NCBI GenBank assembly: GCA_034436045.1
Contig: DAOTVZ010000018.1
Location: 1-14,330, forward strand
Direction of reading: 5' to 3'
DNA from: H111-94 sp034436045
GTDB taxonomy: Bacteria; Chloroflexota; Ktedonobacteria; Ktedonobacterales; Ktedonobacteraceae
Length of the DNA: 14,330 bases
Position 1 is the first letter of the stretch, and each line of letters starts with the position of its first letter. The translations under genes were made by a program, and so were the position numbers. The notes under the pieces are model-generated. The model was not told where the DNA came from, did not search any database, and saw nothing but the letters and a program-made list of their open reading frames with translations. This document shows positions 7,379 to 14,330 of the stretch, one piece after another.

Positions 7379-7558
7379 CTACTCGCCCCAATCCTCTTCT
7401 ACCTGGGGGGCCAGGCCGACCTGGGGCTGTTCAACGTTCAAGACTTCCAGTTCGGCGTTGCAGTCGGGACAGTAGATGATCTCGCCGACCATCAAGTTCT
7501 GCACTGAAATCTCTGCTTCGCATTCGGGGCATTGTGCCATCTGTGTTGCCTGTGCCAT
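7379..7558 (-). CDS. lysW: LysW amino-group carrier protein
   Basis: A 59-residue acidic carrier. It starts MAQATQMAQCPEC, with two CxxC pairs (Cys10/Cys13 and Cys30/Cys33) forming a zinc knuckle, and ends in EDWGE (55-59), the hallmark C-terminus whose last Glu is joined to AAA by LysX. LysW carries the substrate through the LysZ, LysY and LysJ steps and is released by LysK. The start at 7556-7558 has GGAG 9 nt upstream; Met7 is a possible shorter start that would keep all motifs. It is the first gene after the tandem T-box leaders and is separated from lysX by a 267-bp repeat-rich gap. It is small enough to be missed by length cut-offs. A glutamate carrier for arginine (ArgW) is the same protein family; context says lysine. 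Confidence 0.95.
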   Translation of the reverse strand: MAQATQMAQCPECEAEISVQNLMVGEIIYCPDCNAELEVLNVEQPQVGLAPQVEEDWGE

Positions 7559-7616
7559 GTTCGTGTTCTCCCTCTCTGTTGCTTGTATGTTCTCGTTGTG
7601 TCAATCAATGTCCAAT

Positions 7617-7660
7617 AAAAAACGCCCATCATCCTTCGCCTGGGAAGGACGATGAGCGTT
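7617..7660 (-). terminator. Intrinsic terminator of T-box 2
   Basis: The stem pairs AACGCTCATCGTCCTTC with GAAGGATGATGGGCGTT (17 bp including a few G-U pairs) around CCAGGC, followed by TTTT. It lies directly after the T-box sequence, so it is the OFF structure that competes with the antiterminator. lysW begins 58 nt further on. Confidence 0.92.
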
Positions 7661-7940
7661 GGAAATAGCTCTCGTGTTACCACCTTCATTCGCCGCTATC
7701 TCGCAATAGCGACCTCGGTGAGTGTTGTGCTTGATAGGCACAACATTCATGCCCGCTAACGGGGGCTACCGGCAGAGTTCTACTTTCACACGGGATTGTG
7801 TTCAGTCGCAATCTCGTGTGATTTCTTCTCGCAGCGTCGGGGTTCTTATTCGCAGGGGTTCACATGTGAGCTTTCCACCAGCCGCTCACTCTCTGGATGC
7901 AACAAGAGCCTGCTACTCGTCCCGTCATTGCCTTTCACTA
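7617..7940 (-). promoter_or_regulatory. T-box riboswitch 2 (lysW-proximal), lysine specifier AAG
   Basis: This leader RNA should bind uncharged tRNA-Lys and then prevent termination. Stem I contains GGACGAGTA (AGTA box), AGAGAG, a GGTGGAAAG loop, and the specifier-loop strand GCGAA-T-AAG-AACC; AAG is at 7845-7847. The stem III arms are TGTTGTGC-type at 7723-7730 and 7738-7745. The T-box AGGTGGTAACACG (7673-7685) contains UGGU, complementary to an ACCA tRNA end. The terminator follows. The 5' boundary is approximate. The codon was placed by the family pattern GAA-N-specifier-A; a shift by one would give AGA (Arg) or a stop codon, so Lys is favoured and agrees with the operon. Confidence 0.93.
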
Positions 7941-7982
7941 TGCAGTTCTTCAGGTTTTTAGAATGGAATTTTTCAGGCCAAC

Positions 7983-8020
7983 AAAAAAGCCCTTCATCCT
8001 TTCGATAAAGGACGAAGAGC
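7983..8020 (-). terminator. Intrinsic terminator of T-box 1
   Basis: The stem pairs GCTCTTCGTCCTTT with AAAGGATGAAGGGC (14 bp with two G-U pairs) around ATCG, followed by TTTTTT. It lies 12 nt after the T-box sequence of the first leader. Confidence 0.92.
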
Positions 8021-8308
8021 ATCAACATCTTCGTGGTACCACCTTTGTTCGCCACTATCTCACGATAGCAGCCTCGGTGAATGCAGAACTGTTATATTCT
8101 TCTCTTGTTTCTGCATTGCTGGCCCGATCACGGGGGCCACCGGCGAAGGTCTACTCTCACAACGTATGTGATTTCTTCTTGCAGCGTCAGGGTTCTTTTT
8201 CACAGGGGTTCACATGTGAGCTTTCCACCAGCCGCTCACTCTCTGCCTGGAACGAAAACCTGTTACTCGTCCCGTCGTCGCTTTTCCTTGAGCTATTTAT
8301 TTGTCCGT
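7983..8308 (-). promoter_or_regulatory. T-box riboswitch 1 (promoter-proximal), lysine specifier AAG
   Basis: The same architecture as the second leader: GGACGAGTA, AGAGAG, a GGTGGAAAG loop and specifier strand GTGAA-A-AAG-AACC, with AAG at 8195-8197. Stem III pairs AATGCAGAA with TTCTGCATT (8109-8117 and 8080-8088). The T-box AGGTGGTACCACG is at 8032-8044. A 42-nt block of stem I (8203-8244) is identical to 7853-7894 in leader 2, whereas the stem III sequences differ but still pair, so structure is being kept. The 5' end is set at the transcription start predicted from the promoter. Both T-boxes read the same amino acid and lie in series. Confidence 0.93.
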
Positions 8309-8314
8309 TTAGAT

Positions 8315-8343
8315 TTATAACACGGTTTTGACGCCAATGTCAA
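8315..8343 (-). promoter_or_regulatory. Sigma-70-type promoter of the lysine operon
   Basis: TTGACA (8338-8343) and TTATAA (8315-8320) are separated by exactly 17 bp, a near-consensus vegetative promoter on the minus strand. Start of transcription is expected around 8307-8308, just before stem I of T-box 1. No comparably good promoter is seen between the two T-boxes, so both leaders are probably on one transcript. Confidence 0.85.
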
Positions 8344-8363
8344 GGGTTTTGGCGGCAAGTTTC

Positions 8364-8447
8364 AAACACAGGGAAACAATTGGAGCCACAAAGCGAACGC
8401 ACAACTCAACTGGTTCGCTTTGTGGCTCCAATTGTTTCCCTGTGTTT
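8364..8447. repeat. 35-bp perfect inverted repeat, candidate terminator of the thiolase gene
   Basis: Arms 8364-8398 and 8413-8447 are exact reverse complements (AAACACAGGGAAACAATTGG... to ...CCCTGTGTTT) around a 14-nt loop (8399-8412). It begins one base after the thiolase stop codon and ends 20 bp before the lysine operon -35 box. No T-run follows on the minus strand, so it is not a classical intrinsic terminator, but it may insulate the two transcription units or protect the thiolase mRNA end. Confidence 0.85.
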
Positions 8448-8448
8448 C

Positions 8449-9615
8449 TTATAGTCTTTCAATCACCATCCCATTTGCCATGCCGCCGCCCTCGCAGATG
8501 GTTTGCAAGCCGTAGCGACCGCCGGTGCGTTCCAGTTCGTTGAGCAGGAAGGTGGTCAGGCGCGCGCCTGAAGCGCCCAGCGGATGGCCGATGGCGATGG
8601 CACCGCCGTTGACGTTGACTTTGCTCAGAGGGGCACCGATTTCGTGTTGCCAGGCCAGCACGACGCTGGCGAAGGCTTCATTGACTTCAATCAGGTCGAT
8701 CTGGTCGATAGTCAGATTGGCGCGGGCCAGGGCTTTGCGCGTGGCGGGGATGACGGCGGTGAGCATGAAAATGGGGTCATCGCCCGTGACGGCGAAGGAG
8801 ATAAAGCGCGCACGTGGTTTGAGGCCCAGTTTCTCGGCGGTGGCGCGCTCCATAATCAGCACGGCGGCGGCTCCGTCGCTGATCTGCGAGGAGTTGCCGG
8901 CGGTAATCAGGCCGTCGGGCTTGAAGGCGGGTTTCAGAGCGGCCAGTTTCTCCATGCTGGTGTCGCTGCGAATGCCCTCGTCGCGCGTGAACATGCTGGT
9001 CGAGCCGTCCTCTTCTTTGACGGGAATGGGAATGATCTGGCTGTCAAAGCGGCCCTCGGCGGTGGCCTGAGCGGCGCGGCGATGGCTCTGCAGACTGAAA
9101 GCGTCCAGCATCTCGCGGCTGAGTTCCCATTTGCGCGCGATGAGGTCGGCGCTGATGCCCTGATGCACCAGCCCGTGATTGTAGCGTTCGATCATCATGG
9201 GGCCGAAGGGCTTGCCGCCTTGCGAAGAGCTACCCATCGGTACGCGCGTCATCGACTCGACGCCGCCCGCGATCACAACATCATAGGCACCGCTCAGCAC
9301 GCCCTGGGCGGCGAAGTGGATGGCCTGCTGGCTCGACCCGCACTGGCGGTCAACGGTGGTGCCCGGTACCGATTCGGGAAAACCGGCGGCCAGCGCGGCA
9401 TTGCGTCCCACGTTCAATGCCTGGTCGCCAACCTGGCTGACGCAGCCAACAATTACATCTTCAATCAATCCGGCATCCAGATTGTTGCGCTTGACCAGGG
9501 CCATCAAAGTCTGGGCCATCAGATCAACAGGGTGCCAGTCTTTCAACTTACCATTACGACGACCAACAGGGGTGCGTACTGCATCCACAATTACGGCTTC
9601 TCTCATTGCGGTCAT
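8449..9615 (-). CDS. Acetyl-CoA acetyltransferase / thiolase
   Basis: A 388-residue thiolase, either cleaving 3-ketoacyl-CoA or condensing two acetyl-CoA. All catalytic parts are present (numbering from the chosen Met): nucleophile Cys92 in GTTVDRQCGSSQQA, NEAFA (312-316), His344 in GGAIAIGHPLGASGARL and Cys374 in TICEGGGMANG. GGVESMTRVPMG (117-128) is also typical. The start at 9613-9615 has GAGGAG 8 nt upstream; a TTG six codons earlier overlaps that site and is rejected. Sequence does not tell acetoacetyl-CoA synthesis from beta-oxidation. It stands alone, with a long hairpin after it, and is not evidently part of the lysine operon. An acyl-CoA ligase lies further right on the other strand. 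The region 9616-9844 upstream holds no gene I can support. Confidence 0.93.
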   Translation of the reverse strand: MTAMREAVIVDAVRTPVGRRNGKLKDWHPVDLMAQTLMALVKRNNLDAGLIEDVIVGCVSQVGDQALNVGRNAALAAGFPESVPGTTVDRQCGSSQQAIHFAAQGVLSGAYDVVIAGGVESMTRVPMGSSSQGGKPFGPMMIERYNHGLVHQGISADLIARKWELSREMLDAFSLQSHRRAAQATAEGRFDSQIIPIPVKEEDGSTSMFTRDEGIRSDTSMEKLAALKPAFKPDGLITAGNSSQISDGAAAVLIMERATAEKLGLKPRARFISFAVTGDDPIFMLTAVIPATRKALARANLTIDQIDLIEVNEAFASVVLAWQHEIGAPLSKVNVNGGAIAIGHPLGASGARLTTFLLNELERTGGRYGLQTICEGGGMANGMVIERL

Positions 9616-9844
9616 GGGGTGTTCTCCTCGCAAACTCTAAGAACGTTCGGGCATCGTTGCCTCGCTACGGCTATAAGTAGTAACCGATCTTTGCCTTTTA
9701 GTATATGACATTTGTGAGGTGACGAACAGACACACGCCAGCATGGCAGGAGTGAGCGCAAGGCACCGCTCTACCCTACGGATTCACGCTCGTCGCGCAGC
9801 CAGGGTACTATAGATGCCTCGCATTCGCTCTGCATACGCATATG

Positions 9845-10279
9845 CTACTGAATGTTCTCTTGCCAGTGCAAGAGTATCTCCTGTGCTTCTTCCTGGCTCT
9901 GCGCCATAATAATCTTCATCAATACGTCATTCAGTATCTCTTCGCTTCCCATTTGCTCCACCTGCTGCTGTGCCAGTGCAATGAGGGCGGGGAAACGCTT
10001 GTCTACCACCCGCACCACTGTTCGACGCAGCCCTGGTAAGAGTCCCTCCTGTCGGATTATCTGAAAGATGGGGGTGTCTTCTACAACCTCATGCATATCT
10101 TGAAACCTCCTGATGAGCCAGTCTAGCTCAGGACTCTGCGCTCGCTGTGCCCGTACCTTCTGACCACATAAGATGCTGCCAGTATACATATACATATAGA
10201 AGAGGTAACGAACAGGACGGGCGCGACCGAACGGAATTGCAAGCGTGGCCCCTGTTGATGCCAGTAAAGCTGGAAACAT
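9845..10279 (-). pseudogene. C-terminal remnant of an Rpn / PD-(D/E)XK transposase-like protein
   Basis: The open frame is 144 codons. Its second half (ELDWLIRRF..., RQEGLLPGLRRTVVRVV, KRFPALIALAQQQVEQM, then a helical Glu/Gln-rich end) resembles the C-terminal helical part of Rpn-family (PDDEXK_2) proteins, which usually are about 250-300 residues with an N-terminal nuclease domain. That nuclease domain is missing and the first 35 or so residues look non-coding. A shorter version starting at Met62 (ATG at 10094-10096) has AGGAGG 9 nt upstream and would give an 83-residue protein, so expression of a short C-terminal piece is possible. The AGGAGG is also simply two Arg codons of the longer frame. 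Most likely a decayed mobile-element-associated gene. Confidence 0.45.
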
Positions 10280-10314
10280 ACTATGGCCCCAGGATGCCGA
10301 AATGTTTCTTGCGA

Positions 10315-10320
10315 TATAAT
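10315..10320 (+). promoter_or_regulatory. Possible -10 box of the prolyl oligopeptidase gene
   Basis: A perfect TATAAT 64 nt before the ATG at 10385. No good -35 box is found at 16-18 bp spacing, so this is a weak call. Confidence 0.3.
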
Positions 10321-10384
10321 GGAACCACGAGGCGGCGGCGGAATATGTTCATTGTCTCACGTATAGCTAGAAAGTTAAACATAT

Positions 10385-12496
10385 ATGCAGCAACCAGTAG
10401 CACGAACAGAGATTGTGACCGAAACGCTTTATGGAGTGACTATTGCTGACCCCTATCGCTGGATGGAGGACTGGCATAGCGAAGAACTGAATAGCTGGCT
10501 GGAGGGGCAGGCGGCCTACACGCGCAACTATCTCGATGCGCTGCCTGAGCGCCCCGCCCTGCTCAAGCGCATTAGAGAGTTGAGCAATGTCGGCGCATCC
10601 TATGCAGATTTTCAACTTGCCGCCGGTCACTATTTCTATCAGAAGCGCGAGCAGGGCGAGAATATGTATAAACTCGTCATGCGCAATGGGTCGGGGGAGC
10701 CGGAACGTGTGCTGTTCGACCCCAACGCGCTCGGCGGTGAGGTGCAAACGGGAATAGACTGGTACAAACCGTCGTGGGATGGAATGTTTGTCGCGCTCTG
10801 CCTCTCGCAAGGTGGTTCCGAAGAGAGCGTTCTGCATGTGCTGGATGTTGAAAGCGGCAAGTTGCTCGATCTGGCTATTCCCCACACATATGTCTATAGC
10901 AGCTATGTTGGCACGTTCAACTGGTTGGAGGATAACCGTTCCTTCGTCTATTTGCGCTTCCCTGCCTTGCCGGAGGGCGCGCCGGAGGCCGAGAAGCTTA
11001 ATGGTGGCAAGATGTACCTGCATCATCTCGGTAGCGCGCCAGAGGAAGATAGCGTGGTCTTCGCGCAAGGCATCAGTCAGGGCGTACCAGCCTGGGATAA
11101 AACCTATCAGGACTATCCGCTCATACTCATCTCTCCGACCAGTTCATGGATGCTGGGCATCATTCAGCATGGCGACCTCAACGAAAAGACGCTCTACGTA
11201 GCCCCGCGCGTCGGCCTTGAGCGGCCTGAGCAGTGCCAATGGCGTAAGATTGCCGATATTGCGGACGGTATTGAGAGCTTCGCGCTCAACGGCGATACGC
11301 TGTATCTGCGCACCCACAAGGATGCACCACGCTACAAGATCATCGCCCTCTCGCTTCAGCAGCCCGATCTTACGAAGGCTACCACGATTGTTCCCGCCAG
11401 CGAGCGTGTCATTGAAGCGATGACTGTGGTTGGCGATTCTCTGTTGATCCTTGACCTGGACGGTGGTATCGGGCGCATGCGGCGCTGCAAGCTGGACGGT
11501 AGCGACCTGGAAACGGTGCCTTTGCCGTTTGAGGGCACCATCAGCGAGTGGGCCACAGCACCGCATAGCGCGGAAGTGTTGCTGAAAATGACCGGATGGA
11601 CGATTGCGCCGCGCCTCTATCGCTATGACGCGCAGACGAATACGATCACAGATACCGGCATCATCGCGCCGCTACCGATTGAGGCCGATTTCAGAGATGT
11701 TGAGGTGCATGAAGTGCAGGCTCCGGCGCACGATGGCACGCTCATTCCACTCTCGATCATCCACAAAAAAGGTTTGCAACTTGATGGCAACAATCCGACG
11801 ATCCTGGTCGGCTACGGCTCATACGGCATTGTTCTCAGCGCTAACTTCAACCCCAGGACGCTGGTGTGGCTGGAACACGGTGGTGTCTACGCGGTCGCAC
11901 ATCTTCGCGGCGGTGGTGAATACGGCAAAGAGTGGCACCTGGGCGGCTGGAAGCTCACCAAGCAGAACACGATTGATGATTTTATCGCTTGCGCCGAATA
12001 TCTCATCGCGCAGGGCTACACGCGACCTCAGCGTCTGGCCGGAATGGGCGGCAGCGCGGGCGGCATTCCCACCGGCGGCGCGCTGGTCAAACGCCCCGAC
12101 CTGTGGGCGGCCATGATTATGCAGGTTCCCATCACCAACGCCATGCGTGCGGAATTTACGGCCAATGGCCCTTCAAATATCTCGGAGTTCGGTACGCTCA
12201 GCGACCCCGACGACTTCAAGGGGCTTTACACGATGGATAGCTACGTCCATGTGCAGGACGGCGTGGCGTATCCGGCGGTCATGCTCACCACCGGCCTGAA
12301 CGATCCGCGCGTGGTTGTCTGGCAACCGGCCAAGATGGCGGCACGCTTGCAGGCCGCGACGAGTTCCGGCAAGCCCGTTCTGTTGCGCGTCGAAAAGAAC
12401 GCCGGTCATGGCATGGGTTCGACGCAACAGCAGAGGGACGAAGAATGGGCAGACATCGTAGCATTTTTGCTATCCCAAATGGGTGTTACGCCGTAA
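10385..12496 (+). CDS. Prolyl oligopeptidase family serine peptidase (S9A)
   Basis: 703 residues, the usual length for cytoplasmic prolyl oligopeptidase, with no signal peptide. Residues 1-70 form the N-terminal part (DPYRWMED 22-29), about 75-430 the seven-bladed propeller and 431-703 the alpha/beta hydrolase domain. The catalytic triad is visible: Ser557 in GMGGSAGGIPTG, Asp640 in GLNDPRVVVWQPAK and His675 in NAGHGMG. LRGGGEYGKEWHLGGWKLTKQN (508-529) is also characteristic. The family cleaves short peptides after proline; the exact specificity is not readable. The ATG has only a weak purine stretch (AGAAAG) upstream. The gene stands alone, ends in its own terminator, and has no functional link to the lysine operon. 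Confidence 0.93.
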   Translation: MQQPVARTEIVTETLYGVTIADPYRWMEDWHSEELNSWLEGQAAYTRNYLDALPERPALLKRIRELSNVGASYADFQLAAGHYFYQKREQGENMYKLVMRNGSGEPERVLFDPNALGGEVQTGIDWYKPSWDGMFVALCLSQGGSEESVLHVLDVESGKLLDLAIPHTYVYSSYVGTFNWLEDNRSFVYLRFPALPEGAPEAEKLNGGKMYLHHLGSAPEEDSVVFAQGISQGVPAWDKTYQDYPLILISPTSSWMLGIIQHGDLNEKTLYVAPRVGLERPEQCQWRKIADIADGIESFALNGDTLYLRTHKDAPRYKIIALSLQQPDLTKATTIVPASERVIEAMTVVGDSLLILDLDGGIGRMRRCKLDGSDLETVPLPFEGTISEWATAPHSAEVLLKMTGWTIAPRLYRYDAQTNTITDTGIIAPLPIEADFRDVEVHEVQAPAHDGTLIPLSIIHKKGLQLDGNNPTILVGYGSYGIVLSANFNPRTLVWLEHGGVYAVAHLRGGGEYGKEWHLGGWKLTKQNTIDDFIACAEYLIAQGYTRPQRLAGMGGSAGGIPTGGALVKRPDLWAAMIMQVPITNAMRAEFTANGPSNISEFGTLSDPDDFKGLYTMDSYVHVQDGVAYPAVMLTTGLNDPRVVVWQPAKMAARLQAATSSGKPVLLRVEKNAGHGMGSTQQQRDEEWADIVAFLLSQMGVTP

Positions 12497-12506
12497 CACC
12501 CATTTT
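12477..12506 (+). terminator. Intrinsic terminator overlapping the end of the peptidase gene
   Basis: Perfect 13-bp arms AAATGGGTGTTAC and GTAACACCCATTT around GCC, ending in a run of four T. The stem includes the last codons and the TAA stop (12494-12496), so termination and stop codon share the same bases. Confidence 0.8.
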
Positions 12507-12681
12507 GATCGCCAGCACCAGCGAAATGCGTTCGTCTCAAAAAGCCGCGTTATGGTTCCAGATTGCGCACACCTCTTGATTTAAAGCTGCAAGGTCTGTT
12601 GTGGAATGCTGTTCTGTCGTCATTAATAGCACTCCTGTCTATTCCAATATCAAAAAAGCAACGGTCTCTATCATATCGCAC

Positions 12682-12709
12682 TTGTCAGGCGCTCAGTAAA
12701 ACGTATAAT
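12682..12709 (+). promoter_or_regulatory. Promoter of the acyl-CoA synthetase gene
   Basis: TTGTCA (12682-12687) and a perfect TATAAT (12704-12709) are spaced by 16 bp. Transcription would start near 12716, giving a leader of about 68 nt before the ATG at 12784. The rest of the 12497-12783 gap shows no gene. Confidence 0.7.
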
Positions 12710-12783
12710 AGAGTTAATGTACAGTTTATAGTACGGAACGGTTCGCCGCGTCCGTCCCTCGCGTCCTGTAAGGAGGATGTGCG

Positions 12784-14330
12784 ATGACAGAGAAAGTCTA
12801 TCGAACTGAGCTTACCCCGGTCAGTTTTCTGCAACGAAGCGTGCTTATTTTCCCTGAAAAAGTTGCCATCGTGCATGGAGAGCGCCGTTACACCTATCGC
12901 CAGTTTGGCGAGCGTGTCAATCGGCTGGCCTCGGCTCTACGTCTGGTCGGTATGCAGAAGCACGACCGCGTAGCTTTTCTGTGCCAGAATATACCGGCCA
13001 TGCTGGAGGCGCATTTCGGTGTACCTGCCGCCGGTGGCATTCTGGTGGCGATCAATACGCGCCTGAGTACGCCGGAGATCGAGTACATTCTCCAGCACTC
13101 CGGGGCGAAGTTTCTCTTTGTCGATTACGAGCTGGAGCCGTTGATTAGACCGCTCAACCTGGAAGGTATCCAGGTCGTGCGCATTGACGACAGCGCCCAA
13201 CCTGATGATCCATACGAAGCCTTTCTGGCGCAGGGGTCGCCGGAGGATGTAGTAAGCTGGCTGGAGGATGAAGAGGAAACGATCTCGATCAACTATACCT
13301 CTGGCACAACCGGGCGGCCAAAGGGCGTGATGTATACCTATCGCGGCGGCTACCTCAACGCGCTGGGCGAGGTCATCGAGACAGGCATGAGCAGCAATAG
13401 CGTCTATCTGTGGACGTTGCCCATGTTCCATTGCAACGGCTGGTGCTTCCCCTGGGCCGTGACGGCGGTGGGAGCCACGCATGTGTGTCTGCGCAAGCTC
13501 GACCCCGGCACGGTCTGGGACCTCTTTGAGCAAGAAGGTGTCACGCACTATAACGGCGCGCCGACCGTGCATATCTTCCTGGTCAACCATCCCAAAGCGC
13601 ATCGCATGGAGCGTGAGATTACGGTCACGGTCGCGGGTGCGCCGCCCTCGCCCACGCTGCTGGGCCGTATGAGAGAACTGAATCTGCGTCCGGTTCACGT
13701 CTATGGTTTGACGGAAACTTATGGCCCCTATACCGTCAACGAATGGCATCAGGAGTGGAACGAACTTCCATTGAGCGAACAGGCGCGTTTGCAGGCGCGC
13801 CAGGGACAGGGCTACGTGATAGCCGACCGCGCGCGTATCGTCGATGAGCAGATGAACGATGTGCCACGCGACGGTCAGACAATGGGCGAGGTGGTCATGC
13901 ACGGCAATGATGTGATGAAGGGCTACTTCAACAATCCAGAGGCGACCGAGGCGGCCTTCCGGGGCGGCTGGTTCCACTCCGGCGACATCGGTGTCTGGCA
14001 CCCCGATGGCTATATCGAACTGCGCGACCGCAAGAAGGATATCATTATCTCCGGCGGCGAGAATATCTCGACCATCGAGGTCGAGCAGGTCGTGGCGCAG
14101 CATCCGGCGGTGCTGGAATGCGCCGTAGTTGCCATACCCGACGAGCAGTGGGGCGAGCGACCCAAAGCCTTCGTGACGCTCAAGCCGGGCCAGAGCGCGA
14201 CCGAGCAGGAGATCATCGATTTCTGCCGTGCCCGTATCGCGCACTTCAAAGCACCTGCCGCCGTCTCCTTCGGCGATCTGCCCAAAACCTCTACAGGCAA
14301 AATACAGAAATATGTGTTGCGCGAAAGAGA
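12784..14330 (+). CDS. AMP-forming acyl-CoA synthetase (runs off right edge)
   Basis: 515 codons are present; only the last few residues seem to be missing. It belongs to the ANL superfamily, activating a fatty or other carboxylic acid to acyl-AMP and then acyl-CoA. Motifs: the P-loop YTSGTTGRPKG (171-181), MFHCNGWCFPWA (about 218-229), VYGLTETYGPY, GWFHSGDIG, the hinge/A8 region RDRKKDIIISGGENIS, and the catalytic Lys506 in KTSTGKIQK. The FHCNGWCFPW and CLRKLDP segments point to the AAE/Thermus long-chain fatty acyl-CoA synthetase type; chain length cannot be told. The start has AGGAGG (12771-12776) 7 nt upstream. A long open frame on the opposite strand (12937-14244) is a shadow of this gene. 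Confidence 0.93.
   Translation, partial: MTEKVYRTELTPVSFLQRSVLIFPEKVAIVHGERRYTYRQFGERVNRLASALRLVGMQKHDRVAFLCQNIPAMLEAHFGVPAAGGILVAINTRLSTPEIEYILQHSGAKFLFVDYELEPLIRPLNLEGIQVVRIDDSAQPDDPYEAFLAQGSPEDVVSWLEDEEETISINYTSGTTGRPKGVMYTYRGGYLNALGEVIETGMSSNSVYLWTLPMFHCNGWCFPWAVTAVGATHVCLRKLDPGTVWDLFEQEGVTHYNGAPTVHIFLVNHPKAHRMEREITVTVAGAPPSPTLLGRMRELNLRPVHVYGLTETYGPYTVNEWHQEWNELPLSEQARLQARQGQGYVIADRARIVDEQMNDVPRDGQTMGEVVMHGNDVMKGYFNNPEATEAAFRGGWFHSGDIGVWHPDGYIELRDRKKDIIISGGENISTIEVEQVVAQHPAVLECAVVAIPDEQWGERPKAFVTLKPGQSATEQEIIDFCRARIAHFKAPAAVSFGDLPKTSTGKIQKYVLRER

Noticed and set aside
7941..7982. Separate promoter for the second T-box
   Set aside because: The sequence between terminator 1 and stem I of leader 2 has only poor -35/-10 matches, far weaker than the promoter at 8315-8343.
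7722..8331. Plus-strand and minus-strand open frames of 60-140 codons over the leader region
   Set aside because: They coincide with the two T-box RNAs and show no protein-family features; their similarity to each other reflects the duplicated leader.
9616..9844. A gene or promoter upstream of the thiolase
   Set aside because: No frame with family features and only weak promoter-like strings (for example TATACT without a good -35) were seen.
12563..12787. 74-codon plus-strand open frame before the acyl-CoA synthetase
   Set aside because: It runs over the promoter and ribosome binding site of that gene and shows no recognisable features.
12937..14244. 435-codon open frame on the minus strand
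   Set aside because: It is antisense to the acyl-CoA synthetase, which has all its family motifs, and is typical of high-GC third-position shadowing.

Overview
The window looks like Chloroflexota DNA, most plausibly class Ktedonobacteria. This is inferred from four things: a LysW-dependent lysine operon, T-box leaders, palindromic repeats of the GTAGGGGCGTGAT-n2-ATCACGCCC type scattered between and inside genes, and a remnant of an Rpn-type (PD-(D/E)XK) transposase-like protein. No rRNA, tRNA or CRISPR array was found.

Left part (1-8343, minus strand): one long lysine-biosynthesis operon of the alpha-aminoadipate (AAA) type that uses an amino-group carrier protein. Reading from the promoter at 8315-8343 leftwards it holds: two tandem T-box leaders, each with a lysine AAG specifier and its own intrinsic terminator; lysW (carrier, 59 aa); a hairpin/repeat element; lysX (AAA-LysW ligase); lysY (LysW-aminoadipyl-phosphate reductase, ArgC-like); lysZ (kinase, ArgB-like); a single gene fusing lysJ (aminotransferase) to lysK (LysW-lysine hydrolase); hcs (homocitrate synthase); and the first 91 codons of a homoaconitase/3-isopropylmalate dehydratase large subunit, which runs off the left edge. 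HCS and homoaconitase make the C6 dicarboxylic acid precursor. LysX attaches AAA to the C-terminal Glu of LysW, LysZ, LysY and LysJ convert the bound side chain to lysine, and LysK releases it. Homoisocitrate dehydrogenase, the small homoaconitase subunit and the AAA-forming aminotransferase are not in the window. The two T-boxes suggest the whole operon is read when uncharged tRNA-Lys accumulates.

Middle (8364-10384): an 84-nt perfect hairpin directly after the stop codon of an acetyl-CoA acetyltransferase-type thiolase (8449-9615, minus), then 229 bases (9616-9844) without a convincing gene, then a short Rpn C-terminal remnant (minus).

Right part (plus strand): a cytoplasmic prolyl-oligopeptidase-family serine peptidase (10385-12496) whose terminator overlaps its own stop codon, a gap (12497-12783) containing a good sigma-70-type promoter, and an AMP-forming acyl-CoA synthetase truncated by the right edge (12784-14330).

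The most interesting content is the double tRNA-Lys-sensing leader on a LysW operon, the LysJ-LysK fusion, and the way a palindromic repeat has entered the 3' end of that fused gene and apparently grown into a 15-bp in-frame tandem array.
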